A stretch of 64,000 nt of DNA from Crambe crambe (GCA_963924555.1 OZ004584.1:3719001-3783000); one strand, 5' to 3'. Shown: positions 48,955-59,079, numbered from the stretch's first letter. The notes: generated by a model from the sequence alone, not told the origin. Program-made: numbers and translations.

Positions 48955-49857
48955 CGGCCCCCGCGCGATTATAACGTGATCGACCACGCCCCCTGGTTGG
49001 CAAAAGCAGCTGGCTGGCATAGAGCATAGTGTATCGAAGGTGGTGGAGGTCGACTGAAATGAGTGAGTATTTCCAGCGTTTGGATGGTGATGAGAAGGCT
49101 AGGTATGAAGCTAAGCTAGAAAAAGTTGGTGTTGTAATTGGAGATGTCCCCTACCTGCCAAATGATAGTTTTTCGTCAGACATGGTTGAATGGCCTTGTG
49201 TGGAATATGGCCACATATTCAGCTACTTAATCACTCGTCCTGGGGTCTACACTCTAGAACAACTTCTTTCATGGAAACAACTGGAAGGCTTTAACTACTT
49301 TCAAAGTAATTATGTCAGAACTGTGTGGTTGAGAAGGTTAGGTGTCGACAAGGATATCTGTGTACTGAAAGCGTTCGTTAACCCCAGTCAGTGTGGAGCT
49401 GATAAAGCCCACGAAGCTTGGGTGATTACCAAGTCCGATGGCACTGTTATTACAGGTCAGCAGCCTTTTCCCTTCGTTGCTGTAGCCGTAGGTGCCGTTC
49501 GTTCTGCCTCTCACTCCGTGATTTTGCACTCTGCTTGAAAGCAAAAATCCTTGGCACATAGTCCACATGAAGGGGATCATCACTAGGTTTCCCTAAAAAA
49601 GTTCATAGCTCAAACACTAGCAAGCAAGCACGCTAGCTAAATCATACCTGTTGAGAAATGTTGTCCACATATCCTGGTATGTTTCTTTGGCACCCAGTCC
49701 TTTCTCTTCACAGCAACTATCCACTTCCTCCTCCTTTCAGGCTCAGCTGGGAATCTAGCATTCCTTTACAAATCTGTTAGTACAGCCACCATCTTTCAAA
49801 AACCTTTTTGCCAACCAGTGGGCGTGGTCGATCACGTTGTAAATGCGCAGGGGGTGT
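48955..49857 (+). mobile_element. TIR element carrying a SWIM-family-like ORF
   Basis: Inverted repeats of about 50 bases flank the ORF: AACGTGATCGACCACGCCCC, CTGGTTGGCAAAA at 48973-49005 against TTTTGCCAACC, AGTGGGCGTGGTCGATCACGTT at 49805-49838, with weaker pairing continuing outward (CCCCCGCGCG against GCGCAGGGGG). The element is about 0.9 kb. Confidence 0.7.
49029..49538 (+). CDS. Transposon-encoded protein fragment, SWIM-family-like N-terminal region
   Basis: About 140 codons (likely start MSEYFQRLDGDEKARYEAKL at 49059) give a structured sequence: WPCVEYGHIFSYLITRPGVY, QLEGFNYFQS, then C.LKAFVNPSQCGADKAHEAWVI, GTVITG. In many animal genomes an element protein with a similar order (YxYFxSG, LKxxVxPSQ, AWV) continues into a SWIM zinc finger and a YqaJ-type nuclease. 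Here no SWIM cysteines follow. ACAG|GTCAGC at about 49453 could be a splice donor, otherwise the frame runs on to TGA at 49538. Alternatively this is an expressed short gene; I consider it transposon-derived. Confidence 0.5.
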   Translation: MYRRWWRSTEMSEYFQRLDGDEKARYEAKLEKVGVVIGDVPYLPNDSFSSDMVEWPCVEYGHIFSYLITRPGVYTLEQLLSWKQLEGFNYFQSNYVRTVWLRRLGVDKDICVLKAFVNPSQCGADKAHEAWVITKSDGTVITGQQPFPFVAVAVGAVRSASHSVILHSA

Positions 49858-49894
49858 GCGCTGAACTCATCTATAGCTAGGTGTTAGGCAAGAT

Positions 49895-50210
49895 TTTCAG
49901 GGAGTAATGTGTCGACTCCCCTTCCATGGCTATTGTGACTGTCCAGTCATCGAATCATTGGTGCCTAGGATGAAATGACTCCCCTTCCATGGCTGCACCC
50001 CCTGAATGGAAGGAGAGTCATTTCATCCTAGGAACCAATGACTCCTGAACTCATTGGTGCCTCTAGGATGAAATGACTCCTCTTCCATGGCTATTGTGAC
50101 TCCAACCATGTTGTCCAGCTATATCTCAATTCAGGGAGTCATTGGTGCCTAGGATGAAATAACTCCTTCCATGGCTATGACTCCCTATGACTCCCTGAAT
50201 CTTTATCCAG
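49895..50210 (-). repeat. Minisatellite units in inverted orientation
   Basis: At least four degenerate units of GCCTAGGATGAAATGACTCC and CCTTCCATGGCTAT, which is the reverse complement of the unit of the main array at 50711-51376. Single stray units follow at about 50265 and 50341. Confidence 0.75.
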
Positions 50211-50559
50211 TGTAGCTGTATAATTCATGCTAACTCCATGTACAAGTCCACTTCATTGTGAGTTATTCGGGCCTAGGATGACTCTCCTATAGTTTGGCTC
50301 CAACCAGATGCATGTGGAGTCCATTTATCTCGTTATTTGTACCTAGGATGAATTTCATGGATATCTATGAAATAGCTCCCTGCATTAATTGGGGGATGAA
50401 ATGATGTTTGCTTCTTATAAAGGGGCAAATAACTCCCTGTGAATGCATTAAAGTTCATTCTCACACAGCTGATACAATAAAAATAATAACAATAAGAAGA
50501 TACTGTAAAGCTAGCTAGCTATGATTGCATGAACGGCACAAAATTTTTTCTCTATTGTC

Positions 50560-50690
50560 ATAATCTACACAGTCTTGGTGAAACAATGTTCACATTCAAC
50601 CATGTTACCATATGTCTCTGGCATAAGGCAGTCACAGTATAACTCAAGTATCTGACAGGGGAAGTAGTTATCCCTATGCCCCCTTTCCCC
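50560..50690 (-). pseudogene. Decayed PHD-finger fragment, copy 1
   Basis: The minus strand reads ELYCDCLMPETYGNMVECEH, C, then (after a frameshift) FHQDCVDYD. The spacing CxC..(M)VECxxC..FHxxC is that of a PHD zinc finger. The W of the usual WFH is gone with the indel. Similar fingers end some transposon proteins of the SWIM/YqaJ group. Confidence 0.5.
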
Positions 50691-50710
50691 CAACTTTGGA
50701 AAAGAAGAAA

Positions 50711-51376
50711 ATGACTCCCTGAAAAATCTATGGGCATGGAAGGGAGTCATTTCATCTTAGGCATGAATGACTCCCTGAAAAATCTATAGGCATGGAAGGG
50801 AGTCATTTCATCCTATATAGGCATGAATGACTCCCTGAAAAATCAATAGCCCATGGAAGGAAATCATTTCATCCTCGGCATAAATGACTCCCTAAATGGA
50901 AGGGGAGTCATTTCATGATCTTAGGCATGAATGAGCCATGGAAAGGAAGCATTTCATCCTAGGCATGAATCACTCCCTGAAAAATCAATGTAGCCATGGA
51001 AGGGAATCATTTCATCCTCAGAATGAATGACTCCCTTAATGGAAGGGGAGTCATTCCATCCTAGGCATGAATAACTCCCTGAAAAAACTATAGCCATGAA
51101 GGGAGTCATTTCATCCCTGGCATGAATGACTCCTTGAAAAATCTATAGCCATGGAAGGGAGTCATTTCATCCTAGGCATGAATGACTCCCTGAAAAATCA
51201 ATAGCCATGGAAGGAAATCATTTCATCCCCGGCATGAATGACTCCCTAAATGGAAGGGGAGTAATTTCATCCCAGGCATGAATGCATGCATGAGCCATGG
51301 AAGGGAATCATTTCATCCGCATGAATGACTCCTTAAATGGAAGGGAGTCATTTCACCCTAGGAATGACTCCCTCCT
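50711..51376 (+). repeat. Hairpin-forming minisatellite with higher-order repeat
   Basis: About 13 units of 38-60 bases. Full unit: ATGAATGACTCCCTGAAAAA, TCTATAGCCATGGAA, GGGAGTCATTTCATCCTAGGC. Within each full unit ATGAATGACTCCC pairs with GGGAGTCATTTCAT (one bulge), leaving a loop with CCATGG. Shorter unit types are TAAATGGAAGGGGAGTCATT and GAGCCATGG. The order full, full, full(GGAAATCATT), TAAATGG, GAGCCATGG occurs at 50711-50964 and again at 51066-51319, each about 255 bases. Confidence 0.92.
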
Positions 51377-51414
51377 ATATAGGAGCAAATGTCATTGACT
51401 ACCAAAATATGCAT

Positions 51415-51570
51415 GCATTAAAGTTCAAATGAAGATGCATCATACAGTGCTTGCACAAAGAGCAGTCATAATTATATGCACAGTTTTGGTGAAACCAGTT
51501 CAAGCAATCTTTACATTCCACTATATCTCTGGCATCATGCAGGGAGTCACAATATGCAGGATCTGACAGG
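51415..51570 (-). pseudogene. Decayed PHD-finger fragment, copy 2
   Basis: The minus strand reads DPAYCDSLHDARDIVECKDC, LNWFHQNCAYNYDCSLCKHC: the C..VECxxCxxWFHxxC..CxxC core of a PHD finger, in better shape than copy 1. One early cysteine of the first pair is Ser (YCDS). No start codon or complete gene is visible around it. Confidence 0.6.
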
Positions 51571-51880
51571 AGCAGTATTTGTTGCTAGCCAGCTATATAG
51601 ACATTATATTCCACAGGTTCATCATCTTCAGCATCAACTTCTTCCTGAGACAAATTAGATAGCTACATGATTTATTACAATAAAACTTTACCTTTGTGAT
51701 TAGGCACCAAGGCAGGAATGACCATGTGGGGAGTCATTTTCACCAGGGGGGAGTCATTTATGCCTTAGGCAGGAATGATTGGGGGAGTCATCCGTGACTT
51801 TGACACCGGCCAGCCGTACTGATTTGTGACCTTTGCACTCGTGACTCAACTTACACAAGACCACGTACCACCCAGTAAGT

Positions 51881-52009
51881 TTGCTTGACACTAGTATAGT
51901 ACTTCAGCCAGCAAGGTCACATGGACCAATCAGATTTATGCTGACATCATTGCCTGCAAATCTGATTGGTCCATGTGACCTTGGTGGCGGACGTACTAGT
52001 GTCAAGCAA
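51881..52009. mobile_element. Foldback MITE, about 129 bp
   Basis: TTGCTTGACACTAGTA, AAGGTCACATGGACCAATCAGATTT is followed after about 25 bases by AAATCTGATTGGTCCATGTGACCTT and TACTAGTGTCAAGCAA. Non-coding. Confidence 0.88.
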
Positions 52010-53480
52010 CCTGCAATCCACTGTATAAGTCTTACAGGTAGATAGTCCACTACACAGCCCATAATCTGTTAGTGCTACATGTCTGTAGCCCTCTCAGATC
52101 TGTAAGCAATAATGATTATGTGTACAGTGTGTAACGTTTAAGGAAACTTGCTTGGTCTACTACAGATATAGAATAGCATGCTGCCCCAGTTATGTCACAT
52201 GTCTGTGTCTACACACGTAGCATGCCACACAGATATGCAACATGATTATAACAAATCCCCATTTTTTCAGGCAGTAATATGATACCCAGCCCAAGAAATA
52301 CAAATTCTGTAAATAAATAAAATTGCCTCAAGTAAATAATATTATGACTGCCACGGCCAACAGTTATTGACCTCAGGCCCAGAAAGAGGACACAGTGCTG
52401 TTTCGTTGCATAGGCCTATATGGTTTACACAACTGCATATTCTCTATAAGATCAGGTTTTGTAAACCACTACAGTTTAGCCAGAACCTGTTCTAGCAGAG
52501 CTCCTGTCATATGCCCTCTAGCTTAGCCAGAACTCCTGTTCATACTGTTAACACTGTTTTATCTCTTTAATACAGGTCAATTGTTGCTCATCCTTGCAGC
52601 CACTCCCTTCTAGTAAGTTTGTTGGTGTGTAGCTTTCTCAAGAGCTATATAGCTGTATGGATATACAGTCAATATGGCTACACCTTGCTAGCTACTTCAA
52701 GTTTCAAGCTCTTTATGCTCTTTACTAGCTGCAGCTAGCTTCCCAATGAATTCAGTACAATAATAACAAGTAGCTATTCCTAGCAGCAGCTGCAGCTTTC
52801 TCTAGAGCTAGGTGCTATTTAGTCACTACGTTCCTGTTGAGTTTATGAATACACTTGCTGTGGTGATTGTGTTGTCCATTTGCAGTGTGAGGCTTGTACT
52901 CTGATACTTGGATATCAGACTGCAGCTGCTGTAAGTTGTCTTGTTCATGGGCTATTGCTGGTTCTAAGATCACATTACAGTGCATAGTTATTCTATTGTG
53001 CTAAAAAGTGTTGGGGAATGTGAAGTGGTACTATACTTACTCTCTGTCCCATCTATTTAAAACAGGATATCTGTGTTGTTGAGTCCGCTCTTTCAAGTAT
53101 GGTCCTCCCTGTGCTTGTGTGTAGCCAGTAGATCCTGATATAACTTGTGTGTTGTGTGGATTTCAGGATGATGATTGTGATGGATTGAGAAATAGGCAAG
53201 GTGTAGAGAAGACAAAGAAGAGGTGGAGAGAAGATATTGTTCAGACTAGCTGTCGCACAGGGGTGTCAGAAATGATGAGGCTGGTGAGGCTATAGCCTCA
53301 CCACTTTTTGGGTACTATTACAGGCCACTACCATGCTGCTCAACACATCAGTGTACTGTTAATTAATAACAGGTTATGTCATGTGTTTACACATGTATAA
53401 CCTGTACCAAAGAAGAAAATGGAAAATGACAGATCTAAAATATTCCTCTCTGATATAATTAAGCATTTCAGGGCTTTAAC
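52010..53480. other. Intergenic stretch, nothing recognised
   Basis: About 1.5 kb with no convincing ORF, TIR or named repeat. Positions 53280-53330 include a short GAGGCTATAGCCTCACCAC palindrome. Confidence 0.5.
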
Positions 53481-53489
53481 ATGCACAAC

Positions 53490-53870
53490 GAAAGCTAATA
53501 TCTGAGGTTTGTAAGTTAGTTCAGCTGCTCCTAGTCATGCCTGCAACCAATGCTGTCAGTGAACGGTCATTCAGTGCCCTTCGTAGGATAAAAACTTACC
53601 TGTGACACAGCATCGCCTTAACTATCTAACGACTTTACACATACACAGGGGATCTCACTGACAAAATTGACTTGATAGCTACTGCAAATGAATTTATTTG
53701 GAGCTATCATTGTGATCAGATCCATCGACCAGGTATTGACACTCAAAGCCACACTAGGTTTTCCTTAAGATCTGCTGAGGACAGTTCCACTCATCCAGAG
53801 ATTACCCCCTCCATAGCTTCAACATCCCATAGTCATCTGGTAAGGCCCTATGAGATGTTACTTTTGTGAC
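53490..53870 (+). pseudogene. hAT transposase C-terminal (dimerisation) remnant
   Basis: The plus frame reads QLLLVMPATNAVSERSFSAL, RRIKTYL, then a stop, LYTYTGDLTDKIDLIATANE, FIW. The block PATNAVSERSFSALRRIKTYL is the hallmark of the hAT C-terminal dimerisation domain. The rest of the transposase is missing upstream. Confidence 0.8.
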
Positions 53871-54944
53871 TGCATCATCTCTCCTGTGTGGCAACCCATT
53901 CCTTGGCTAGCCAGTTTGTTAACGGTCATAACTGATGTTTTAATTTTAAACTTTAGTTTGAGCTGTGTGTGTGCGTGTGGCAACTACCTTTTGTACCATG
54001 ACATGTATCATAGGCAGAAGTTTTTTCGTCTCAAGATCGAGGTCAAAGGTTGGAGCCAGATAAGTCACCCCCCTCATTCATCTTAGAAGGTCACATCTCT
54101 CTTAGTGTTGCCTCAATGGTTACCTGTGACCAGTACCACTGTCATGTACACAAATCTCACTGTGAAAATGGGCCTAGCTCTGACACTTTGTGGCTCTATG
54201 TTTCAACAGTGCTAGCCTGTGGTTATTTTGCTGTTTGATCAGGATCATGTCTCATTGTAGGACTAAGCATATGTCACACTCACCATAAGCTGATGTTTTA
54301 GGTTGACAAGTGTGTAGCTAACATTATGACTGTCATTCAACAAACTGGCTATGGTCCTTCTGCAGTGATTCACCATTGGAAGGATGGTGTAATAAAGTTA
54401 TGCAACAGTACAGAAGGTGGATGACACACAGCTTATCAGAAATGGAAACATCAGAGCTACATACATTCGTCACACACAATCTTACCTACGTAGCTGGTCT
54501 CTTCTGATACATAATCGGCAAGGCCAATTAAGCATCAGCAGAAATTTGGTGTCTTGTCCATTCACACATGATACCTAGATTCATTTTTATCACAAAATTT
54601 TTCCCCCTATTTTTCAGAATTTACTAAGGCTATATATAGACGGGAAATTTCAAAAAATACCCAATCTTTTACAAGACGGATAGCACTCAAATGTGAATGT
54701 AAGCATTCAGCATGTCACTTTTGGCTGTTAAATTGCCTATTTTTCAGAAATTACCAAGGCTATAGATCTAGAACAATTCTTTTACACTCTAATGTGAAGC
54801 TAAACATTTAGTATGATGCCTAGACTAAATCCAAATTGGTCACAAAAATTTTCTTTACCAAGGCTATAGCTATGGACTTTGGGAATTTCGAAAGATGGCC
54901 AATTTTTAGTGCATTGTATATTGATTCATACATAGAAAAAAATT

Positions 54945-55110
54945 AATTCTAAATAAAAAAGAGAAGTAGGGATGGCTGTGTGCGGTTCAAAAAAGTTCAG
55001 CAACAAGAGAGTGAACTTTAGTCAAGTAATCACTTACCCATCACCAACTACAAGCCAACTATTCCTACTTCACTCCCATGATGAGATATAAAGGGAGTGA
55101 AGTAGGAATA
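54945..55110. mobile_element. Truncated F2 foldback MITE, copy 3
   Basis: The left arm is complete (TTCTAAATAAAAAAGAGAAG, TAGGGATGGCTGTGTGCGG, AGTCAAGTAATCACTTACCC). It then turns at ATGATGAGATATAAAGGGAG and stops after GTAGGAATAGTTA, where F4-like sequence begins. Confidence 0.85.
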
Positions 55111-55129
55111 GTTATAAACATTCTTTCCT

Positions 55130-55434
55130 CTTCTGTGTAGAAGTAGTATTTCACTGTAGACTTTTGAGTAGAAGAGAAAGAAGTCCTATGACCTTTGACC
55201 TGCCATCCCTACTTACACTCTATGAACAAAAGTCAATTTTTGATATCGTTTTTTCTTATGTTAGCGAATGAATTTTAGATTTTTGAACATTCTTATCTCT
55301 ACTGTGTAGGTGTAATGATTCACTGTAGCCTTCTGAGAATCTGTAGAGTAAGGGTAGAAGAGAAAGAAGAGTTTTTAGTCCTATGAACTTTTGACCTGCC
55401 ATCCCTACTTAGAGAGTGCTAGCGCACTCTCTGA
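55130..55434. mobile_element. Two successive F4 right ends
   Basis: GACCTTTGACCTGCCATCCC, TACTTACACTC at 55190-55220, then again GACCTGCCATCCCTACTTAG, AGAGTGCTAGCGCACTCTC ending at 55434. The interior (TGTTAGCGAATGAATTTTAG) matches the complement of 39180-39240. Neither has its left end. Confidence 0.8.
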
Positions 55435-55557
55435 TAATTAGCTATTTGTCTTGCAGATTTGTCAGCAAAGAGATGTTTTTAAAATGAATTAACACGAATC
55501 TAATTAAACGTGATGCCGAATTGAAACACCTGTGGCCTGTAACAGGTACATACAGAA

Positions 55558-55663
55558 CAGGAAATGGAAAGCGGAAGTGATTGGAGCCAACTGGTTGGTC
55601 AGATTGCTCATATTGATCATGTGACTGGCTCCTGCAATTGCAAGATTTTGGAAAACCGCTGTA
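55558..55663 (-). mobile_element. One-armed copy of the 134-bp MITE
   Basis: Inverted relative to 46808-46941; the shared stretch runs GGAAAGCGGAAGTGATTGGA through GCAAGATTTTGGAAAACCGC, TGTA. The opposite terminal arm is missing. Confidence 0.8.
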
Positions 55664-56024
55664 TGTAACAGAACAAAAAATAGGTAAAACCCTAGACACC
55701 AGAAGTACTAATTTTTGATCTGTAGGCAGTCCGGCAGCAGGTCTGATACAGTCCCCTGTTACAGACTTGTAGATTTTACTGACCTGTTACAGACCAGCGT
55801 ACAGGTCATAACTGGTATGTGGGGCAGTCCAGACCTGTTACAAGTCGACTGTGTACACAATTACAAGACCTCAACTTACACAAGACCATGTACCAGCAGT
55901 TCTCAGTAAGCTTATTATAAGACACCCTATTACATCAAATTCATATCTTTAGGCCATGTTCCCTCAATACAAGGGTATTGAACACTTTTTTTCAAAGTTC
56001 ACTGAATACTACTTATCAAAAATT

Positions 56025-56300
56025 AGCCATTTTCAGTCATTGCTCAGAAAACACAGTGAAGCTAGCAGGACTCGTATAGCTTAGACAGCCTTTCTACTAT
56101 GGTCCAAGAGTGTAGAAAGGCTTCAAACAGCATAGCTTCGTGCATGGAGAATCCAATAGCAGAGTCATGTGGAAAATCACCAGAACTAAGGTAGGCTTTC
56201 CAGCTTATAAGCTTATGTTCGGAAATTTGGCACAGCCGAGTAGGAGGTAGACTGACAGCAGGAATGAGCCTGAAAAAACTAGTTTGAAACTCCACTCATT
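56025..56300 (-). repeat. R1 repeat copy in the 3' flank of the second integrin gene
   Basis: The complement shows TCCACATGACTCTGCTATTG-type sequence, AAAGCCTACCTTAGTTCTGG, CTGAGCAATGACTGAAAATG and CTGCTAGCTTCACTG. An internal duplication of TTTCTACACTCTTGGACCAT-like sequence is absent from other copies. Confidence 0.65.
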
Positions 56301-56556
56301 GTGCAGGCATGACCAGCAGATCAGCTTCTTCTCTAGACAACATTTTTGGTTGCCCTTGGAAAAGATAAACAGGCATTGAAGTCATAAACTGATAGATGCA
56401 CATGTACATAAGATATCCAATAGAATTATTGATAATGTGGAAGAGAGAATACTGTACATAATGCAGTATGCAGATATATCTACATTGCTGTATATCTTCT
56501 AAGTGTATCCCTGTAATGCAGTATGGAGGTAATATCAAACTGCTCTCATATATCTT

Positions 56557-56816
56557 CTATACGAAGTGTCCCTCTGGATCAAATTCTTCATCTCTACTAT
56601 ACTTCTTGCGTCTAAAAAATCCAACCTAATAACAAAATTTCCATAACTGACCCAGTACCAATACATTCTTTTCATGCTTTAACTCACTAAATATAGAAAA
56701 ATAACTATCATCACCAGAATCAGAATGCCCCCAATAGTAGGCCAGATGATGACATAAATTAGTAGTGGATCCTCTGCCAGTTTAATTACTCCAGAAGGAA
56801 CCAATAATACAGATAC
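56557..56816 (-). CDS. Second integrin alpha subunit: last two exons only
   Basis: Exon 56688-56816 (43 codons) encodes LVPSGVIKLAEDPLLIYVII and the membrane helix (WPTIGGILILVMIVIFLYL). It splices by GTGAGT to exon 56557-56625, which encodes VGFFRRKKYSRDEEFDPEGH, FV and TAG. The GFFRR clasp, the Trp at the helix start and the phase-0 intron just before V/IGFFRR match the complete integrin gene at 15164-45333. The cytoplasmic tail is only about 22 residues, against about 85 there. Upstream exons are not visible between 56,817 and 64,000, where mobile elements fill the sequence, so the gene probably continues past the window. Confidence 0.9.
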
Positions 56817-56990
56817 CTGAATAGAAATAATGAAGTGAAGAAAACATACTTACATGCATGCATACTTAAGAAACAAGTAAAGGATTTATTCCAAATAAAA
56901 AAGAAGTAGGTATGGCTGTGTGCGGTTCAAAAAAGTTCAGCAACAAGAGAGTGAACTTTAGTCAAGTAACCCCTTAACCATCACCAACTA

Positions 56991-58154
56991 CAGTCTGTTC
57001 TCTCTAATAGTCCACCCCCACTATAGTCCATACCCTCTAATAGTCCACTCTGATCACCATGACCCAATTTTCACACTGTTGCACAAATTTACATGTACAC
57101 ATGTAAAAGGTTGTACATCACTGCATGATCTGATCATGTGATCACTAAAGTGCAGCAGTATCTTTGCAAGCTAGTTTAACTGTACAACAATGGCTACTCC
57201 TTGGTGAAATTTGTGTTCGTGGAGTCCCTAGTCAATTGAAGCATGTACCTTCACGTAAAGGTAAAAAGTACACCCAAGCTCAACTAGCATCCATGAAACC
57301 AAGAGTGGAACTAACTTTAAAGCAAAAGTGTGACATCTGTAACTGAAGATCTCTGCTTATTGATTAAAGAATGCGAGTATTTCATCAGCTGTAGATGATC
57401 ATGCTAGAGACGGAGCCAGCTCATTTGTAGTGGTACGGCCATGCATAGCTACCATCTAATGTTATTGATTCAATTTCAATCTGGTATGATCTAGGCAATG
57501 CCATGTACTAACTTATAAGTCCTTGTTATCATTCAAATTGCATACACACACACACACACACACACACATACACATAAAATAAAACAAAAAACTCTGAACG
57601 GTGGTACGGCCATGGCCGTACCAGCCGTAGCAGTGCCTCCGGCCGTATGACAGTTCAACACAAGCAGAACATGTACTAATGGGACGGCAAGATGAGCTTG
57701 GAAATTTATCTGCACTACACTGGCTCTCCAATAATGATACTGATGGTTTTAGCAGGACACTGCAAGATTGGATTGCAGCTGAAGATGATGACCTTGTCAA
57801 GCAAGATGAAGTTGAAATGGTGCTTGAAAATGTAGCATGTGAATTTGCTTCTGAAGAGATCAATGAAGAACATGAATTCAATGAAGGGGAAGCCCATGAT
57901 CAGAAATGGAGATGATTCTACTGATGACGGCAATGAGTCACCAGAAGTAGAAGAGCCAAACTGTATTAGGAGACTTCTTCACTCCTGTCTCAGAGACTGC
58001 CACAGAGACTATTGATAGTGATATGCTTTCTGATTATGATGACTATTAATATAAATATTTACTATGTTTTTCAATGGTCACTTTTAATAGTCCAATACCT
58101 GTAATAGTCCACTTCAATGACCCATACCCAGTGGTGGACTATTAGAGAGAACAG
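56991..58154 (+). mobile_element. Pogo/Tigger-like element nested in F2
   Basis: Inverted repeats CTGTTCTCTCTAATAGTCCA, CC at the left and GGTGGACTATTAGAGAGAAC, AG at the right; inside, AATAGTCCA-type motifs recur near both ends. The first frame (57164-57346) includes KPRVELTLKQKCDICN, like the start of a CENP-B/pogo DNA-binding helix. A later frame (57679-57915) is acidic (EDDDLVKQDEVEMVLENV), as at the C-terminus of such transposases. The DDE core is missing. The left end begins CAGT, as in pogo elements. Confidence 0.6.
57543..57568 (+). repeat. (CA)n microsatellite
   Basis: About 13 CA units. On the opposite strand it produces Cys-Val runs in spurious frames. A similar shorter CA run is at 36248-36268. 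Confidence 0.95.
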
Positions 58155-58335
58155 AGGTAAATATTCCTACTTCACTCCCTTAAGTTATATCTCATCATGG
58201 GAGTGAAGTAGGAATAGTTGGCTCGTAGTTGGTGATGGGTAAGGGGTTACTTGACTGAAGTTCACTTTCTTGTTGCTGAACTTTTTTGAATCGCACACAG
58301 CCATCCCTACTTCTCTTTTTTATTTAGAATAAATA

Positions 58336-59045
58336 TTTTTTCCTTTACTTGTTCATCTTTTTTGATATAATGCTGTATTATTTTATTATAGGCAACTGGA
58401 TGCATACTGTAGCTATGTAGTTCATTGGAGATTTCATTATAATATTGTATGAGCTGAAATGAATCTGATCTGGAAGATCTATACAGTTTACAATAAGATT
58501 GCTAATTTTGTATATAATTTTTAAGGCCTTTACTGATATACTGTTGCATCAAGGGTTGATTCATAACCAGACTAGTGCCTAGGGTTTACGCTCTGAGCAT
58601 CGAGAGACCGAGAAAGCTAATGACAGATTCACTAGTCAGTTGCAAGGTCAAGGTCCAAGAATCATGTGTACGGGGCGGGGCATAAAAATGTCTGCCTTGT
58701 TGTCGTGCTATTTTTTAACATGTCTATTTAAAGGTAAAGGATTATAGCGCAGTCATTCTGAGTAGATTGGTATAAGCATTTGAATGAACCATTTCTGAAA
58801 AAAGTTGTTTGATGATGATGATGATGATGATGATGAATGACCAGATGAAAATGGCGATTTTTGAAGTCGCTGTAAAATGATACTGCTTTGTTATCTAGCA
58901 TATTGAAGGTGTTCTGTCTTCAAGTTAGGAGTTGCTGACTGCAGGAAGTAAGTATTCTGGAGTTATGAAAGAAAATATTAAGTACTACTCCAATGGAGCA
59001 TCCGTGCCATCCCTACTTAGAGAGTACTATTGTACTCTCTGATAA
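58336..59045. mobile_element. Right part of the long element containing F2
   Basis: 58336-58760 matches 8405-8890 (TGTAGCTATGTAGTTCATTG; GGTCAAGGTCCAAGAATC). 58890-59042 matches the complement of 9307-9480 (GTTAGGAGTTGCTGACTGCA, TAAGTACTACTCCAATGGAG) and ends CCATCCCTACTTAGAGAGTA, CTATTGTACTCTCT, a hairpin end like F4. A GAT microsatellite lies at 58811-58835. Confidence 0.75.
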
Positions 59046-59079
59046 TTATTGACAATGCTAATTTACACATTACAAGATC

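Larger units (their letters stand above)
56885..58345. mobile_element. F2 foldback MITE split by a nested element
   Basis: The left F2 arm (TTCCAAATAAAAAAGAAGTA to CATCACCAACTA, about 56885-56990) and the right arm (ATTCCTACTTCACTCCCTTA to TTTATTTAGAATAAAT, about 58159-58335) are separated by 1.17 kb that has its own inverted repeats. Downstream, 58336-58760 is the same unique flank seen in the giant inverted repeat at 8405-8890. Confidence 0.9.

Noticed and set aside
50711..51376. Regular repeat array resembling a CRISPR
   Set aside because: Units are contiguous with no unique spacers, vary in length and sit in an animal genome; it is a minisatellite.
54050..54430. Frames around 54,050-54,430 as a gene
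   Set aside because: Stops in all frames after about 60 codons and no recognisable motif; probably more decayed mobile-element sequence.
57513..57881. Minus-strand Ser/Cys-rich frame
   Set aside because: It includes the translated CA microsatellite and the antisense of the acidic pogo-like frame.
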